DNA of 64,000 bases from Saprospiraceae bacterium (GTDB taxonomy: Bacteria; Bacteroidota; Bacteroidia; Chitinophagales; Saprospiraceae). The stretch is from the NCBI GenBank assembly GCA_021739645.1, contig JAIPBL010000016.1, positions 21,743 to 85,742 on the forward strand. The letters are read 5' to 3'. Shown here piece after piece: positions 1 to 8,136 of the stretch (its first letter is position 1; each line of letters opens with the position of its first letter). The position numbers were made by a program, and so were the translations under genes. The notes below the pieces were generated by a model. The model worked only from the letters and a program-made list of their open reading frames with translations. It was not told the DNA's origin and made no database searches.

Positions 1-19
1 GTCAATCAAAAAAGAAAAA

Positions 20-1501
20 ATGAAAAATCTAAAATACCTTCTCATCATCACGGTCCTCGCCTTCGCAGGTTGCGAAAAATCCTTCGAGGACCTGCAAGTC
101 AACCCCAATCAGCCAGCGTCGGCACCACCGTCGCTGATTTTTCAGGGCGTACTGAACGACATGTTCGACAACTGCTGGAACGACAACATTGTGATGCGTT
201 ACAGCCAATTTCACCTTTGCAACTTCAACTACTACGGCAACAACGAGTACAATTGGACGACCTCCAACTTCGATTTTTACACCCTCAACAACGTGGTGAA
301 GATGGAGGAAGAAGCGGAAAAACTCGCCGGGCCAGACAACCCGTACGCCGCATTGGGCAAGTTCTTCCGGGCCTATTTTTCCATCCGCATGTCCTTGAAA
401 TTCGGGGACATCCCGTTCTCCGAGGCATTGCAGGGATTGGAGAACACGACGCCGACCTACGATACGCAAAAGGCTGTTTTTGTCGCTTCGCTCAATATGT
501 TGGAAGAAGCCAATGACCTGCTCGCTGCCAATATTGCGAAGAGCGACAATTCGCTGCAAGGCGATATTTACCTCGGCAACGACCTCGTGCAATGGCAAAA
601 AGTCGTGAACACCTACAAGTTGCGGGTGCTCATCCACCTGAGCAACCACGCCGATGACAGCGACCTGAACGTGAAGGGCCGTTTCGCCGAAGTACTGAAC
701 AACCCGGCCAAATACCCGATCATGGAGAGCCTCACCGACAACATGGCCTATACCTACAACAGCTCGACAAACACTTACCCGACCAATCCGGGCAACGTTG
801 GCTTCGACACGAAACGCTACAACCACAGCGACACCTACCTCGGCACACTGGTGGATTTGAAAGACCCCCGCACCTTCGTCGTGGCCGACCCCGCCGAAGC
901 TAAAATTGCGCAGGGCCTGACCGCCGCCGATTTTGAAGCCTACGTGGGCGCACCCGCTGGCGAGGGCCTCGACGATATGACTTTCAAAATGGGCAACGGC
1001 GATTACAGCGCCATCAACCAGTCCCGTTACTACAGCACATTTGCGGGGCCAGAGCCTTGCATCCAGATTGGCTACGCCGAGCTTTGTTTTAATATCGCCG
1101 AGGCCATCAACCGCGGTTGGGTGACGGGCGATGCGGGTGACTGGTACGAAAAAGGCATCACTGCCAGCATGAACTTCTACGGCATCACCGATGTGGCGGC
1201 TTATTTGGCGCAGCCCGAAGTCGCCTACGCTGGCAACACCACTGATGGTTTGGAGCAAATCCTGTTGCAGAAGTACCTGGCCTTCTTTCAGAACAGCGGC
1301 TGGGAAGCATTTTACAACCACCGGCGCACGGGCGTGCCTGCCTTCCATGTCGGCGATGGCACGGGCAACGGCGAACGCATCCCAAAGCGCTTCCAGTACC
1401 CAGCCTCCGAACGCAACACGAACACGATTAACTACGATGAAGCAGTGACGAGGCAGTATGGCGATGACGACATAAATATGGCGATGTGGTTGTTGAAGTA
1501 A
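20..1501 (+). CDS. SusD/RagB-family outer-membrane lipoprotein
   Basis: SusD-type proteins are surface lipoproteins that cap a SusC TonB-dependent porin and bind oligosaccharides or other nutrients. The 493-residue product has a short signal peptide and a lipobox ending at Cys18 (AFAGC), followed by a Trp/Tyr/Asn-rich helical protein with the family's start (EKSFEDLQVNPNQP) and a C-terminal stretch RIPKRFQYPASERNTN. It looks closer to the SusD-like_2 subgroup than to classical SusD. The ATG follows an A-rich stretch typical of Bacteroidota initiation. The matching SusC gene should lie just left of the window. No hydrolase in view indicates the substrate. A strong terminator follows the stop codon. 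The long antisense reading frame over this gene is a codon-bias shadow. Confidence 0.9.
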   Translation: MKNLKYLLIITVLAFAGCEKSFEDLQVNPNQPASAPPSLIFQGVLNDMFDNCWNDNIVMRYSQFHLCNFNYYGNNEYNWTTSNFDFYTLNNVVKMEEEAEKLAGPDNPYAALGKFFRAYFSIRMSLKFGDIPFSEALQGLENTTPTYDTQKAVFVASLNMLEEANDLLAANIAKSDNSLQGDIYLGNDLVQWQKVVNTYKLRVLIHLSNHADDSDLNVKGRFAEVLNNPAKYPIMESLTDNMAYTYNSSTNTYPTNPGNVGFDTKRYNHSDTYLGTLVDLKDPRTFVVADPAEAKIAQGLTAADFEAYVGAPAGEGLDDMTFKMGNGDYSAINQSRYYSTFAGPEPCIQIGYAELCFNIAEAINRGWVTGDAGDWYEKGITASMNFYGITDVAAYLAQPEVAYAGNTTDGLEQILLQKYLAFFQNSGWEAFYNHRRTGVPAFHVGDGTGNGERIPKRFQYPASERNTNTINYDEAVTRQYGDDDINMAMWLLK

Positions 1502-1528
1502 TTTTGAGCTTGTTGGAATCAAAAAAAA

Positions 1529-1565
1529 AAAAGCCTGCCCGGGTTGTTCCAGGCAGGCTTTTTCT
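1529..1565 (+). terminator. Rho-independent terminator after the SusD gene
   Basis: A 9-bp perfect stem AAGCCTGCC/GGCAGGCTT (1531-1539 and 1552-1560) with a 12-nt loop is preceded by a run of A and followed by T's. The A and T flanks make it potentially bidirectional, so it could also stop transcription of the minus-strand gene ending at 1581. Confidence 0.85.
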
Positions 1566-1580
1566 TAGCAGCAGTTGGGG

Positions 1581-1859
1581 TTATCGGGCAGTGGACAGCG
1601 GCACTTTACCTGCTGCTTTTTTCATCGGCACGTTTCTTTTGTTGCTTTTTATTTCCGACAAATGGAAGTTGTACTTTCTCATCATCTTCACCAATTCAAG
1701 ATAATGTTTTTGCCTCAAATATTGATATTGTTTAAGCATGGCATCGTCTGGTGAATGCTTTTCGTGAAAGGCAATCATTTTGTCCAATCCTTCAATTTGT
1801 TCCAAAATATCGGCAACCCGAATATGGAGGCCAATGGCTTCATTGTGTATCATTTTCAA
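1581..1859 (-). CDS. small helical protein, partner of the upstream nucleotidyltransferase-like gene
   Basis: I do not recognise a family. The 92-residue product is mostly charged and helical (VADILEQIEGLDKMIAFHEK, then LRQKHYLELVKMMRKYNFHL) with a basic tail and no signal peptide or membrane segment. Its start codon overlaps the stop of the 161-residue gene upstream by four bases, so the two are translationally coupled. The layout, a nucleotidyltransferase-like protein with a small helical partner, resembles two-gene toxin-antitoxin modules such as MNT-HEPN. However, the RX4-6H motif of HEPN toxins is not present. Role unknown. Confidence 0.6.
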   Translation of the reverse strand: MKMIHNEAIGLHIRVADILEQIEGLDKMIAFHEKHSPDDAMLKQYQYLRQKHYLELVKMMRKYNFHLSEIKSNKRNVPMKKAAGKVPLSTAR

Positions 1860-2341
1860 AAAATTAGTTCGATAAATCCTTTCGGATAACGTTTTTGCGC
1901 TCGGTTAAATTTGGTCTTGCTGAACTGTTGCTGCCAATAGGCCATGTCCGACCTTGTTGCTTCATAATATTTATGGTTAGCCGGGTAAGCCTTGATGGTG
2001 TAGGCATCCACGCCATAATTTTTTTCAGCGCCTTTCATCGTAAACTTCGCTTCAATCTCCTTTTTCAATTTTTCATAAACCTCAAAAGGTATAAAAGTTA
2101 CGATGTCAATATCCCTTGGGTTCAGCTTTTTGGTCACAAAACTCCCATTTACCCATTGCCTAAAATTAGGCAGTATTTCTTGTCGAAGGTCAGCATTGTA
2201 GCGCTGGTAGTTCTCAAATATAGGTTTCCGGGCTGTAGAACCAAGCACCCCAGAAACAAAGGTTTCTTCGAACAACCCAAAGTCGGCAGAAATAACTCCG
2301 TATGGAGACAAGAATCCCTTTTCATCGAACTCAAGGTCCAT
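1856..2341 (-). CDS. DUF6932-like nucleotidyltransferase-fold protein
   Basis: The 161-residue product carries GSFVTKKLNPRDIDIVTFI at about residues 66-84, a GS-X9-DxD pattern like the active-site signature of minimal polymerase-beta nucleotidyltransferases. The rest, with an Asp/Tyr-rich middle and the terminal RAQKRYPKGFIELIF, resembles proteins annotated DUF6932. Members are often found beside small hypothetical genes, as here (four-base overlap with the gene ending at 1581). Whether it transfers nucleotides to its partner is inference. The pair is lower in GC than its neighbours and lies alone on the minus strand between two plus-strand units, which suits an acquired cassette. Confidence 0.6.
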   Translation of the reverse strand: MDLEFDEKGFLSPYGVISADFGLFEETFVSGVLGSTARKPIFENYQRYNADLRQEILPNFRQWVNGSFVTKKLNPRDIDIVTFIPFEVYEKLKKEIEAKFTMKGAEKNYGVDAYTIKAYPANHKYYEATRSDMAYWQQQFSKTKFNRAQKRYPKGFIELIF

Positions 2342-2596
2342 AGAAGTTGGCAGTTTTGTTTGTGAAATACAAAACTAACGAACATTTGGCATACCTCCAA
2401 CTGGGTCTGACATAGGAGTTTTCTCACCTCCACTATAAAACTTAACCCCACTTTCACATTGAATTTATAGTCCTGCATGACCTTCGTGCTGTGAATAAAT
2501 CAATATCAAATGGTTAACCGCCACATAAAACGCAGACCGCAGGCCGCCCCGAAAATGCTGGTGTTCCAGCGGAATGCAGCAAGCTTCCCTATCGTC

Positions 2597-3199
2597 ATGC
2601 CGATTAGAAAAAGTCCTGAACAAGCCACCGAAGAAATTTTCGACATCCTCACCCGCCGGGGCCAAGAAGCCTACTTCGGCGAGCCAGTCAGCCAGATAGA
2701 ACACGCCTGCCAGTCGGCACGGATGGCCGAGGCAGAGGGCTGCGACGAGGAGGTCATTCTCGCCGCCCTTTTCCACGACATTGGCCACCTGTGCGCACTA
2801 CCAAATGAAGACGAAATGCCCGGCCTCGGCATCCTGCGCCACGAACAGGTGGGCGGCAACTTCCTGAGCAAGCTCGGCTTCTCGGAGAAGGTCTGCCGCC
2901 TCGTGGAGGGGCACGTGCAGGCCAAGCGCTACCTCACTTTCAAAAACCAGCAGTATTTCGAGAAGCTTTCCGAGGCTAGCCGCCAGACCCTAAGCTGGCA
3001 AGGCGGCAAGATGGACGCTGATGAAGCAGCCGCCTTCGAGGCACATTTCCTATTTGAACTGATGATGAAAATGCGCCAGTGGGACGAGGCAGCGAAGGAG
3101 GTAGAACAGCCACTGCCCGACCTCGAAAAGTACCGCCAGATGTGCCTGCGACACCTGCGGCGCCACTCGGGCATGTACCTGCTGCACGCTGCAGCCTGA
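2597..3199 (+). CDS. PhnZ-type HD-domain oxygenase of phosphonate degradation
   Basis: PhnZ is a mixed-valent diiron oxygenase that cleaves (R)-2-amino-1-hydroxyethylphosphonate to glycine and phosphate. In the 200-residue product Tyr26, Glu29, His36, His60-Asp61 (FHDIGH), His82, His106 and Asp163 all sit exactly two positions after the PhnZ residues known as Tyr24, Glu27, His34, His58-Asp59, His80, His104 and Asp161. The reading frame is open from 2510, but I chose the ATG at 2597 because the family starts with a short helix before the Tyr/Glu loop. It leads a co-directional cluster with a PhnX-like hydrolase, a transporter and an FAD oxidase, which fits aminophosphonate use. The usual upstream dioxygenase PhnY* is not in the window, so the substrate may come from elsewhere or differ. 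Confidence 0.85.
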   Translation: MPIRKSPEQATEEIFDILTRRGQEAYFGEPVSQIEHACQSARMAEAEGCDEEVILAALFHDIGHLCALPNEDEMPGLGILRHEQVGGNFLSKLGFSEKVCRLVEGHVQAKRYLTFKNQQYFEKLSEASRQTLSWQGGKMDADEAAAFEAHFLFELMMKMRQWDEAAKEVEQPLPDLEKYRQMCLRHLRRHSGMYLLHAAA

Positions 3200-3227
3200 T
3201 TTTTTTGACAAAAAAAACGATTTCACT

Positions 3228-3917
3228 ATGCCACTCCAACTCATCGTATTCGACATGGCGGGCACCACCGTCCACGACAGCGACAACGTCCACGAGTCAC
3301 TCATTTTTGCCTTCGCAAAATTCGGCTACACCATCGACCGGGAAGACGCCAACAGCGTCATGGGCATTCCCAAGCCAGTCGCCATCCGGGTTTTGCTCAC
3401 GCAAAAATTCCACCTCGAACCAACCGAAGAAGAAATCGAGGCCATCCATGAGGTCTTTCTGGAAAACATGCTCGACCACTACCGAACCAGCCCCGATGTG
3501 CGGCCAACCCCTTTTGCGGAGCGTACCATCCGCACCCTGAAAAAAATGGGCGCAAAAGTGGCCCTCAACACCGGCTTCACTTCCGACATCACCAACACCA
3601 TCATTGACCGACTCGACTGGCAAGACATGGTGGACGCCTGGGTCAGTGCCGATGAGGTGAAACAGGGCCGCCCCCACCCCGACGCCATCCACCTGCTGAT
3701 GGAAAAGTTTGGCGTCACCGACCCCGCCAACGTGGCCAAGGTCGGCGATACCCCCGCCGACCTCCAGGAGGGCACCAACGCCCGCTGCGGCTGGGTCATC
3801 GGCATCACCAGCGGCTCGCACACCCGCGAGGAGCTGCAGCCTTACCCGCACACACACCTCGTGGACGACATCTGGCAAGTAGTCCAGCTCACGGTGGACG
3901 AGTTCGCTCATGCATAG
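3228..3917 (+). CDS. phosphonatase-like HAD hydrolase (PhnX relative)
   Basis: This is a 229-residue haloacid-dehalogenase-fold hydrolase of the TIGR03351 phosphonatase-like type. Motif I is FDMAGTTV (nucleophile Asp9), motif II is around NTGFTSD, motif III lies in KQGRPHPD, and motif IV is KVGDTPADL. True PhnX (phosphonoacetaldehyde hydrolase) uses a cap lysine to form a Schiff base. Here Lys49 sits in MGIPKPVAIR, similar in spacing to the PhnX MGLLKxxxVR stretch, so the lysine may be retained. The likely job is splitting the C-P bond of phosphonoacetaldehyde or a close analogue made by the downstream FAD oxidase. It follows the PhnZ-like gene by 28 bp and overlaps the transporter gene by 8 bp. 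Confidence 0.85.
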   Translation: MPLQLIVFDMAGTTVHDSDNVHESLIFAFAKFGYTIDREDANSVMGIPKPVAIRVLLTQKFHLEPTEEEIEAIHEVFLENMLDHYRTSPDVRPTPFAERTIRTLKKMGAKVALNTGFTSDITNTIIDRLDWQDMVDAWVSADEVKQGRPHPDAIHLLMEKFGVTDPANVAKVGDTPADLQEGTNARCGWVIGITSGSHTREELQPYPHTHLVDDIWQVVQLTVDEFAHA

Positions 3918-5220
3918 CGCTGCGCAATTTCCCGCTGTTGCCGAAGGCAGCAAAACACGCAAACAAGCAAGCCGCCTCCAGTCAACCCTGCTGGCCGCAC
4001 TCGCCGCAGCCGCCACCTACACCTGCATGTACGCCTTTCGGAAACCGTTCACGGCGGCCACCTTCGAGGGCATCGTTTACGCAGGCGTGAACTACAAGGT
4101 TTGGCTCGTGGTGGCACAGGTGCTGGGTTACATGGCCAGCAAGTTTTACGGCATCCGCTTTATTTCGGAACTGAAACCGGCGGGGCGGTTCCGCAGCATC
4201 GTCTTGTTGATTGGCTTCGCATGGCTGTCGTTGCTGGGTTTTGCACTCGTGCCGCCACCTTGGAACATCGCATTCCTCTTCCTCAACGGCCTGCCGCTCG
4301 GCCTGATTTGGGGCATCGTGTTCAGCTACCTCGAAGGCCGCCGCACGACCGAAGTACTCGGCGTGGTGCTGTCCAGCACCTTCATTTTCGCTTCCGGTTT
4401 TGTGAAAAGCGTGGGCACTTGGGTCATGGTGGATTGTAGCCAAAGTCCGTTTTGGATGCCGTTCGTGACCGGCGCACTGTTCGTCGTACCGCTGGCAGGG
4501 GCCGCCTTGCTCCTTGACCGCACTCCCCCACCCGACCACCTCGACCTCGAAGCCCGCAGCGAGCGCCGCCCGATGACTGGCGAGGAACGAAAGGCTTTTT
4601 TGCAAAAATTCTTGTTGGGCATCGTGCTGCTGGTGGCAGCCTATCTGCTGCTGACGGTGCTGCGCGATCTCCGGGACAATTTCGCCGCCGAAATGTGGAA
4701 GGAACTGGGCTACGGCGGCCAATCTGCCATTTTTACCAAAACAGAACTGCCCGCCACCTTGGTTGTCCTCGTGGGCATGAGCCTTCTGGTTTTTGTAAAA
4801 AATAATCACAAAGCGTTGCTTTTCAATCACTTATCTATCTTACTGGGCATGGTGTTGGTTTTTTCCAGCACCCTGCTTTTTTCACAAAAAATGCTTTCGG
4901 CACCACTTTGGGCCATGCTCAACGGCGTTGGCCTGTACCTCGCCTACGTGCCTTTCAACTGCCTCATTTTCGAGCGGCTGATAGCGGCTTACCGCCAGCC
5001 CGGCAATATCGGGTTCGTCATGTACCTGGCGGATGCAGTGGGTTATCTGGGTAGCGTAGCTGTGCTACTGCTGAAAGAATTTTTGGACGTGCAGCTGACT
5101 TGGAGCAGGTTTTTGGTGGGAGCGAATTTGTGGGCAAGCGTGCTGGGCATCGTGCTGGTGGGAGCATCGGTGGGGTATTTTTTCAAAAAAAGCAAAATAA
5201 CACAGGAAAGGTTGGCGTAA
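3910..5220 (+). CDS. DUF5690 MFS-like membrane transporter
   Basis: The 436-residue product has about twelve hydrophobic segments and the start TCMYAFRKPFTAATFEG that marks the DUF5690 family, which shares the major-facilitator fold. There is a cytoplasmic loop near residues 200-225 (RTPPPDHLDLEARSERRP) between the two halves. No substrate is established for the family. Its position, overlapping the PhnX-like gene by 8 bp inside a phosphonate cluster, suggests uptake of an aminophosphonate such as 2-aminoethylphosphonate; that is inference. The stop codon TAA is also the first part of a -7-like promoter element for the next genes. Confidence 0.8.
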   Translation: MHSAAQFPAVAEGSKTRKQASRLQSTLLAALAAAATYTCMYAFRKPFTAATFEGIVYAGVNYKVWLVVAQVLGYMASKFYGIRFISELKPAGRFRSIVLLIGFAWLSLLGFALVPPPWNIAFLFLNGLPLGLIWGIVFSYLEGRRTTEVLGVVLSSTFIFASGFVKSVGTWVMVDCSQSPFWMPFVTGALFVVPLAGAALLLDRTPPPDHLDLEARSERRPMTGEERKAFLQKFLLGIVLLVAAYLLLTVLRDLRDNFAAEMWKELGYGGQSAIFTKTELPATLVVLVGMSLLVFVKNNHKALLFNHLSILLGMVLVFSSTLLFSQKMLSAPLWAMLNGVGLYLAYVPFNCLIFERLIAAYRQPGNIGFVMYLADAVGYLGSVAVLLLKEFLDVQLTWSRFLVGANLWASVLGIVLVGASVGYFFKKSKITQERLA

Positions 5221-5225
5221 CTTTG
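5218..5225 (+). promoter_or_regulatory. possible -7 element (TAACTTTG) for mntA-hepT
   Basis: TAACTTTG matches the Bacteroidota -7 consensus TAnnTTTG exactly and ends 14 nt before the mntA start codon. A good -33 TTTG is not present at the expected distance; only a TTTTTTC run is. It would give the toxin-antitoxin pair a promoter separate from the phosphonate operon and a very short leader. Confidence 0.4.
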
Positions 5226-5239
5226 CATAAACGTATGCG

Positions 5240-5554
5240 ATGAACGCCATTTTAAAAAAGAAGGAAAAGGAGTTGAAAGCGCTTTGCCAAAAGTATCAGG
5301 TGGAGCGGCTCTACGCTTTCGGTTCGGTGACGAGCGACCAGTTCGACCCCGACCGCAGCGACCTTGATTTCATCGTGGCTTTTCAGCAAGGGCTTGACCC
5401 GATTACGATGGGCGGCTACCTCTGGGACATGCAGTTGGATTTGGAAGCGATGTTCAACCGCAAAATAGATTTGCTGCACGAGCGACCGTTCAGGAACCCC
5501 TATTTTGCGAAAGCAGTCGAAGAAAGCAAAAAATTGTTGTATGCAGCAGCATAG
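5240..5554 (+). CDS. mntA: MntA-family minimal nucleotidyltransferase antitoxin
   Basis: The 104-residue minimal nucleotidyltransferase has the signature FGSVTSDQF...DRSDLDFIV, that is GS then DxD after eleven residues. In characterised MntA-HepT pairs the nucleotidyltransferase neutralises the HEPN RNase by AMPylating a tyrosine near its catalytic site. The next gene is a HepT homologue that starts inside this one (14-bp overlap), so the two are co-translated. The gene starts 19 bp after the DUF5690 stop, inside the aminophosphonate cluster, with a possible promoter of its own. No transposase or scar is visible around the pair. Confidence 0.85.
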   Translation: MNAILKKKEKELKALCQKYQVERLYAFGSVTSDQFDPDRSDLDFIVAFQQGLDPITMGGYLWDMQLDLEAMFNRKIDLLHERPFRNPYFAKAVEESKKLLYAAA

Positions 5555-5876
5555 GTCGTTCAAATACTTGATGGACATCCTCATTTGCATTGAAAGGATT
5601 GAGGAATTTAGCACTGAACTGCTCGATTTCGAAGCGTTCAAATCTGATTTGAGGACCCGTCTTGCCATAGAAAGATGTTTGGAAATCATTGGAGAAGCGA
5701 CCAATCAGTTGCTGAAACTTGAGCCAGACGTTGCAATCAGCCACACTGAGAAAATGATAGGGTTGCGCAACCGGATTACGCACGGTTATGACGATATTTC
5801 TGAAATTTCAATCTGGGAAATCATCAAAGTCCACCTGCCCATCCTCAAGTCCGAAGTACAGGTACTTCTCTCCTGA
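5541..5876 (+). CDS. hepT: HepT-family HEPN RNase toxin
   Basis: The 111-residue all-helical HEPN protein carries RNRITHGY, an exact RX4HxY motif. Arg and His form the RNase site, and the Tyr is the residue AMPylated by MntA in studied systems. I start at ATG 5541 because HepT proteins begin shortly before the ILICIERIEEF helix. The frame is open from 5505, but that would overlap mntA more deeply. It is followed 28 bp later by the FAD oxidase of the phosphonate cluster on the same strand, so the toxin-antitoxin pair is embedded in the operon. Confidence 0.85.
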   Translation: MQQHRSFKYLMDILICIERIEEFSTELLDFEAFKSDLRTRLAIERCLEIIGEATNQLLKLEPDVAISHTEKMIGLRNRITHGYDDISEISIWEIIKVHLPILKSEVQVLLS

Positions 5877-5904
5877 TTTTTTACTTTCCGCAATTTTTCC
5901 ATCT

Positions 5905-7041
5905 ATGAGTTCAACAAAAAGCGCCATCGTCATCGGCGCGGGCATCGTCGGTTTGGCCACGGCCAGGGCGCTAGCCATCCGCGGTTTTAAGGTAAAAATT
6001 TTCGAGCGCAGCCAGCGGGCGGTGGGTGCCAGCATCCGCAACTTCGGCATGGTCTGGCCCATCGGGCAGCCGACGGGCGAGCTGTACGAAACGGCATTGC
6101 GCAGCCGCTCCATTTGGAAGGAAGCCTGCACGGAGGCAGGCATCTGGCACAACGAAAACGGCTCGCTCCACCTCGCCTACCACGACGACGAGTGGGCGGT
6201 GCTGGAAGAATTTGTCGCAGAAAATCAGGCAGGCAGGCCAGCCGTTTCTTTGCTTTTGAAAAAACAGGTGCGGGACAAGTCCTCCGTGGCCGTGCTGAAG
6301 GGGTTGAAAGGGGCACTCTGGAGCAGCGACGAACTCATCGTTGACCCACGGGAAGCCATTGCGAAGCTACCAGAATATTTTACTGAAAAATACGGCATCG
6401 AATTTCATTTCGGCGTGGCCGCAACGGAAGTCCACAGCGGCCAGGTCCGCACTGGCGACGGAAAAAAGCACCGTACCGACCGCATCTTCATCTGTTCCGG
6501 TCAGGACTTCGAGACGCTGTACCCGCAAGCCTTCACCGATAGCGGCATCACCCGCTGCAAGCTCCAGATGATGCGCACCCCGGCACAGCCAGCCCGCCTC
6601 GGCGCCTCGCTCTGTGCTGGGCTCACGCTGACGCATTACAAGGCGTTCGAAAAATTGCCCTCGCTGCCCGCCTTGCGCAGCCGTTTTGAAAAGGAAATGC
6701 CGGAGTACTTGAAGTGGGGCATCCACGTCCTCGTTTCCCAAAACCACGCTGGCGAAGTGACCCTCGGCGACACCCACGAGTACGGCCTGCACCTCGACCC
6801 CTTCGACCGGGCGGAACTTAACGACTTGGTTCTCAAATACTTGGAAACATTTTGCCGATTGCCGAAGCCGCAAGTTGCTGAAACGTGGCACGGCATTTAC
6901 GCCAAACTGCCCGCCGGGAAAAGCTGGCTGGTAGTCGAGCCGGAGCCGGGCGTCACCATTTTGAACGGCATGGGCGGGGCGGGCATGACGCTGTCGTTTG
7001 GGTTGGCGGAGCAGGTGGTGCGCGGAGCTAACCTCGATTAG
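5905..7041 (+). CDS. FAD-dependent amine oxidase of aminophosphonate clusters (TIGR03364-like)
   Basis: The 378-residue oxidoreductase of the DAO/glycine-oxidase fold starts with the dinucleotide-binding loop GAGIVG (residues 11-16), continues with an FERS...ASIRNFGMVWPIGQP stretch typical of TIGR03364 proteins, and ends with the FAD-binding GMGGAGMTLSFGLAEQV. Relatives are found beside PhnX-like hydrolases and are proposed, in some cases shown, to oxidise 2-aminoethylphosphonate or its N-methyl form to phosphonoacetaldehyde. ATG 5905 is preferred to upstream in-frame starts that fall inside hepT. The stop overlaps the convergent gene end by 3 bases. With the PhnX-like and PhnZ-like genes it gives the cluster two possible routes for C-P cleavage. 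Confidence 0.85.
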   Translation: MSSTKSAIVIGAGIVGLATARALAIRGFKVKIFERSQRAVGASIRNFGMVWPIGQPTGELYETALRSRSIWKEACTEAGIWHNENGSLHLAYHDDEWAVLEEFVAENQAGRPAVSLLLKKQVRDKSSVAVLKGLKGALWSSDELIVDPREAIAKLPEYFTEKYGIEFHFGVAATEVHSGQVRTGDGKKHRTDRIFICSGQDFETLYPQAFTDSGITRCKLQMMRTPAQPARLGASLCAGLTLTHYKAFEKLPSLPALRSRFEKEMPEYLKWGIHVLVSQNHAGEVTLGDTHEYGLHLDPFDRAELNDLVLKYLETFCRLPKPQVAETWHGIYAKLPAGKSWLVVEPEPGVTILNGMGGAGMTLSFGLAEQVVRGANLD

Positions 7042-7883
7042 CCATTCACGGCACCCAGAATATCCAGCAGCATTGCCTCTTCGTCCATCACTTTTTCGTC
7101 GTCAGGGTCGTGAAGGGCTTCTTTTACTTTCAGGCGGGGATTGGTTACCTCAAAATCCGCTTCGTCGTACTCGTAGATGCTCCATTTGCCGAAATTGAAT
7201 TCCAGCGCGGTCAGGCTTTCCACCCAGTCGCCGGAGTTGAGGTAGGTCACGCCGTTCTTTTGCCTGATTTGTGGCTGGTGGATATGGCCACAGATAACGA
7301 ACCCATAGCCCTTTTCCCTTGCGAGCCGGATGGCAGTGTCCTCGAAGTCTGCAACAAACTTGACGGCTTCCTTCACCCGCTGCTTCACGTTGGCGGCAAA
7401 TGACATTCTTGGCTTGCCCAGCGCCGTTCGCCATTTGTTCACGAAGCGGTTGAGGCGAATGAGCCAGTCGTAGCCATGCCCGCCGAGTTTGGAAAGGAGT
7501 GGGGAGTATTGGACGACGAGGTCGAACACGTCACCATGAAAAATCCAATGCTGCTCACCGTTGATCTGGATCAGGAGGCTGTCGCGCAGATAGATATTGC
7601 CGATGGAAAAACCGGAGTAGCGGCGGAGGGCGTCGTCATGGTTGCCAGTGATATAATAGACCTTGGTGTCGCCCATCGCCATTTTCATGATGCGCTGCAC
7701 AACCTTCACATGCTCGCTTGGAAACCATTTTTTGTTGAACTGCCAGATGTCGAAGAAGTCGCCGTTGAGGATGAGCACCTTGGGTTTGATGCTTTTAAGG
7801 TAGTTGAGCAGTTCCTTGGCATGGCAGCCATAAGTTCCGAGATGTACATCAGAGATGATGCAGATGTTAAGCGTTCTTTTCAT
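7038..7883 (-). CDS. LpxH-like calcineurin-fold phosphoesterase
   Basis: The 281-residue metallophosphoesterase has all signature blocks: DVHLG (12-16), GDFFD (41-45), GNHD (80-83), HGD and GHIHQP. These bind two metals. The family is annotated UDP-2,3-diacylglucosamine diphosphatase, the lipid A step that makes lipid X. Some Bacteroidota members sit beside glycosyltransferases and may act on other sugar-phosphate lipids. Here the divergent neighbour starting at 8137 is such a glycosyltransferase. The gene overlaps the convergent FAD oxidase end by a few bases. The exact substrate is not shown by sequence. Confidence 0.8.
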   Translation of the reverse strand: MKRTLNICIISDVHLGTYGCHAKELLNYLKSIKPKVLILNGDFFDIWQFNKKWFPSEHVKVVQRIMKMAMGDTKVYYITGNHDDALRRYSGFSIGNIYLRDSLLIQINGEQHWIFHGDVFDLVVQYSPLLSKLGGHGYDWLIRLNRFVNKWRTALGKPRMSFAANVKQRVKEAVKFVADFEDTAIRLAREKGYGFVICGHIHQPQIRQKNGVTYLNSGDWVESLTALEFNFGKWSIYEYDEADFEVTNPRLKVKEALHDPDDEKVMDEEAMLLDILGAVNG

Positions 7884-8136
7884 TAATTGAACAGGTTTTA
7901 ATTCGGGTTATATCACAGGTTTTGTGTTTAAGGTATCCCCTGCCTGTCATTGTTGGGCAAGGTTTTCATAGTGCTTAGTATCAAAGAATTTCAAATAATC
8001 CACACAAAACCATGCTACCCATTTAAGGGATAAATTTCGACAGGTCATATAAATTGAACATAAAGCCTATCTTATGAAATGATTAAGAAACATCTATGGG
8101 TGGGGCAATAAGCGACTAAATCCTTTTTTTCGCCCA

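Noticed and set aside
29..1522. 497-codon antisense reading frame over the SusD gene
   Set aside because: It mirrors a GC-rich coding frame, lacks any family motif, and the sense frame has a signal peptide and SusD motifs.
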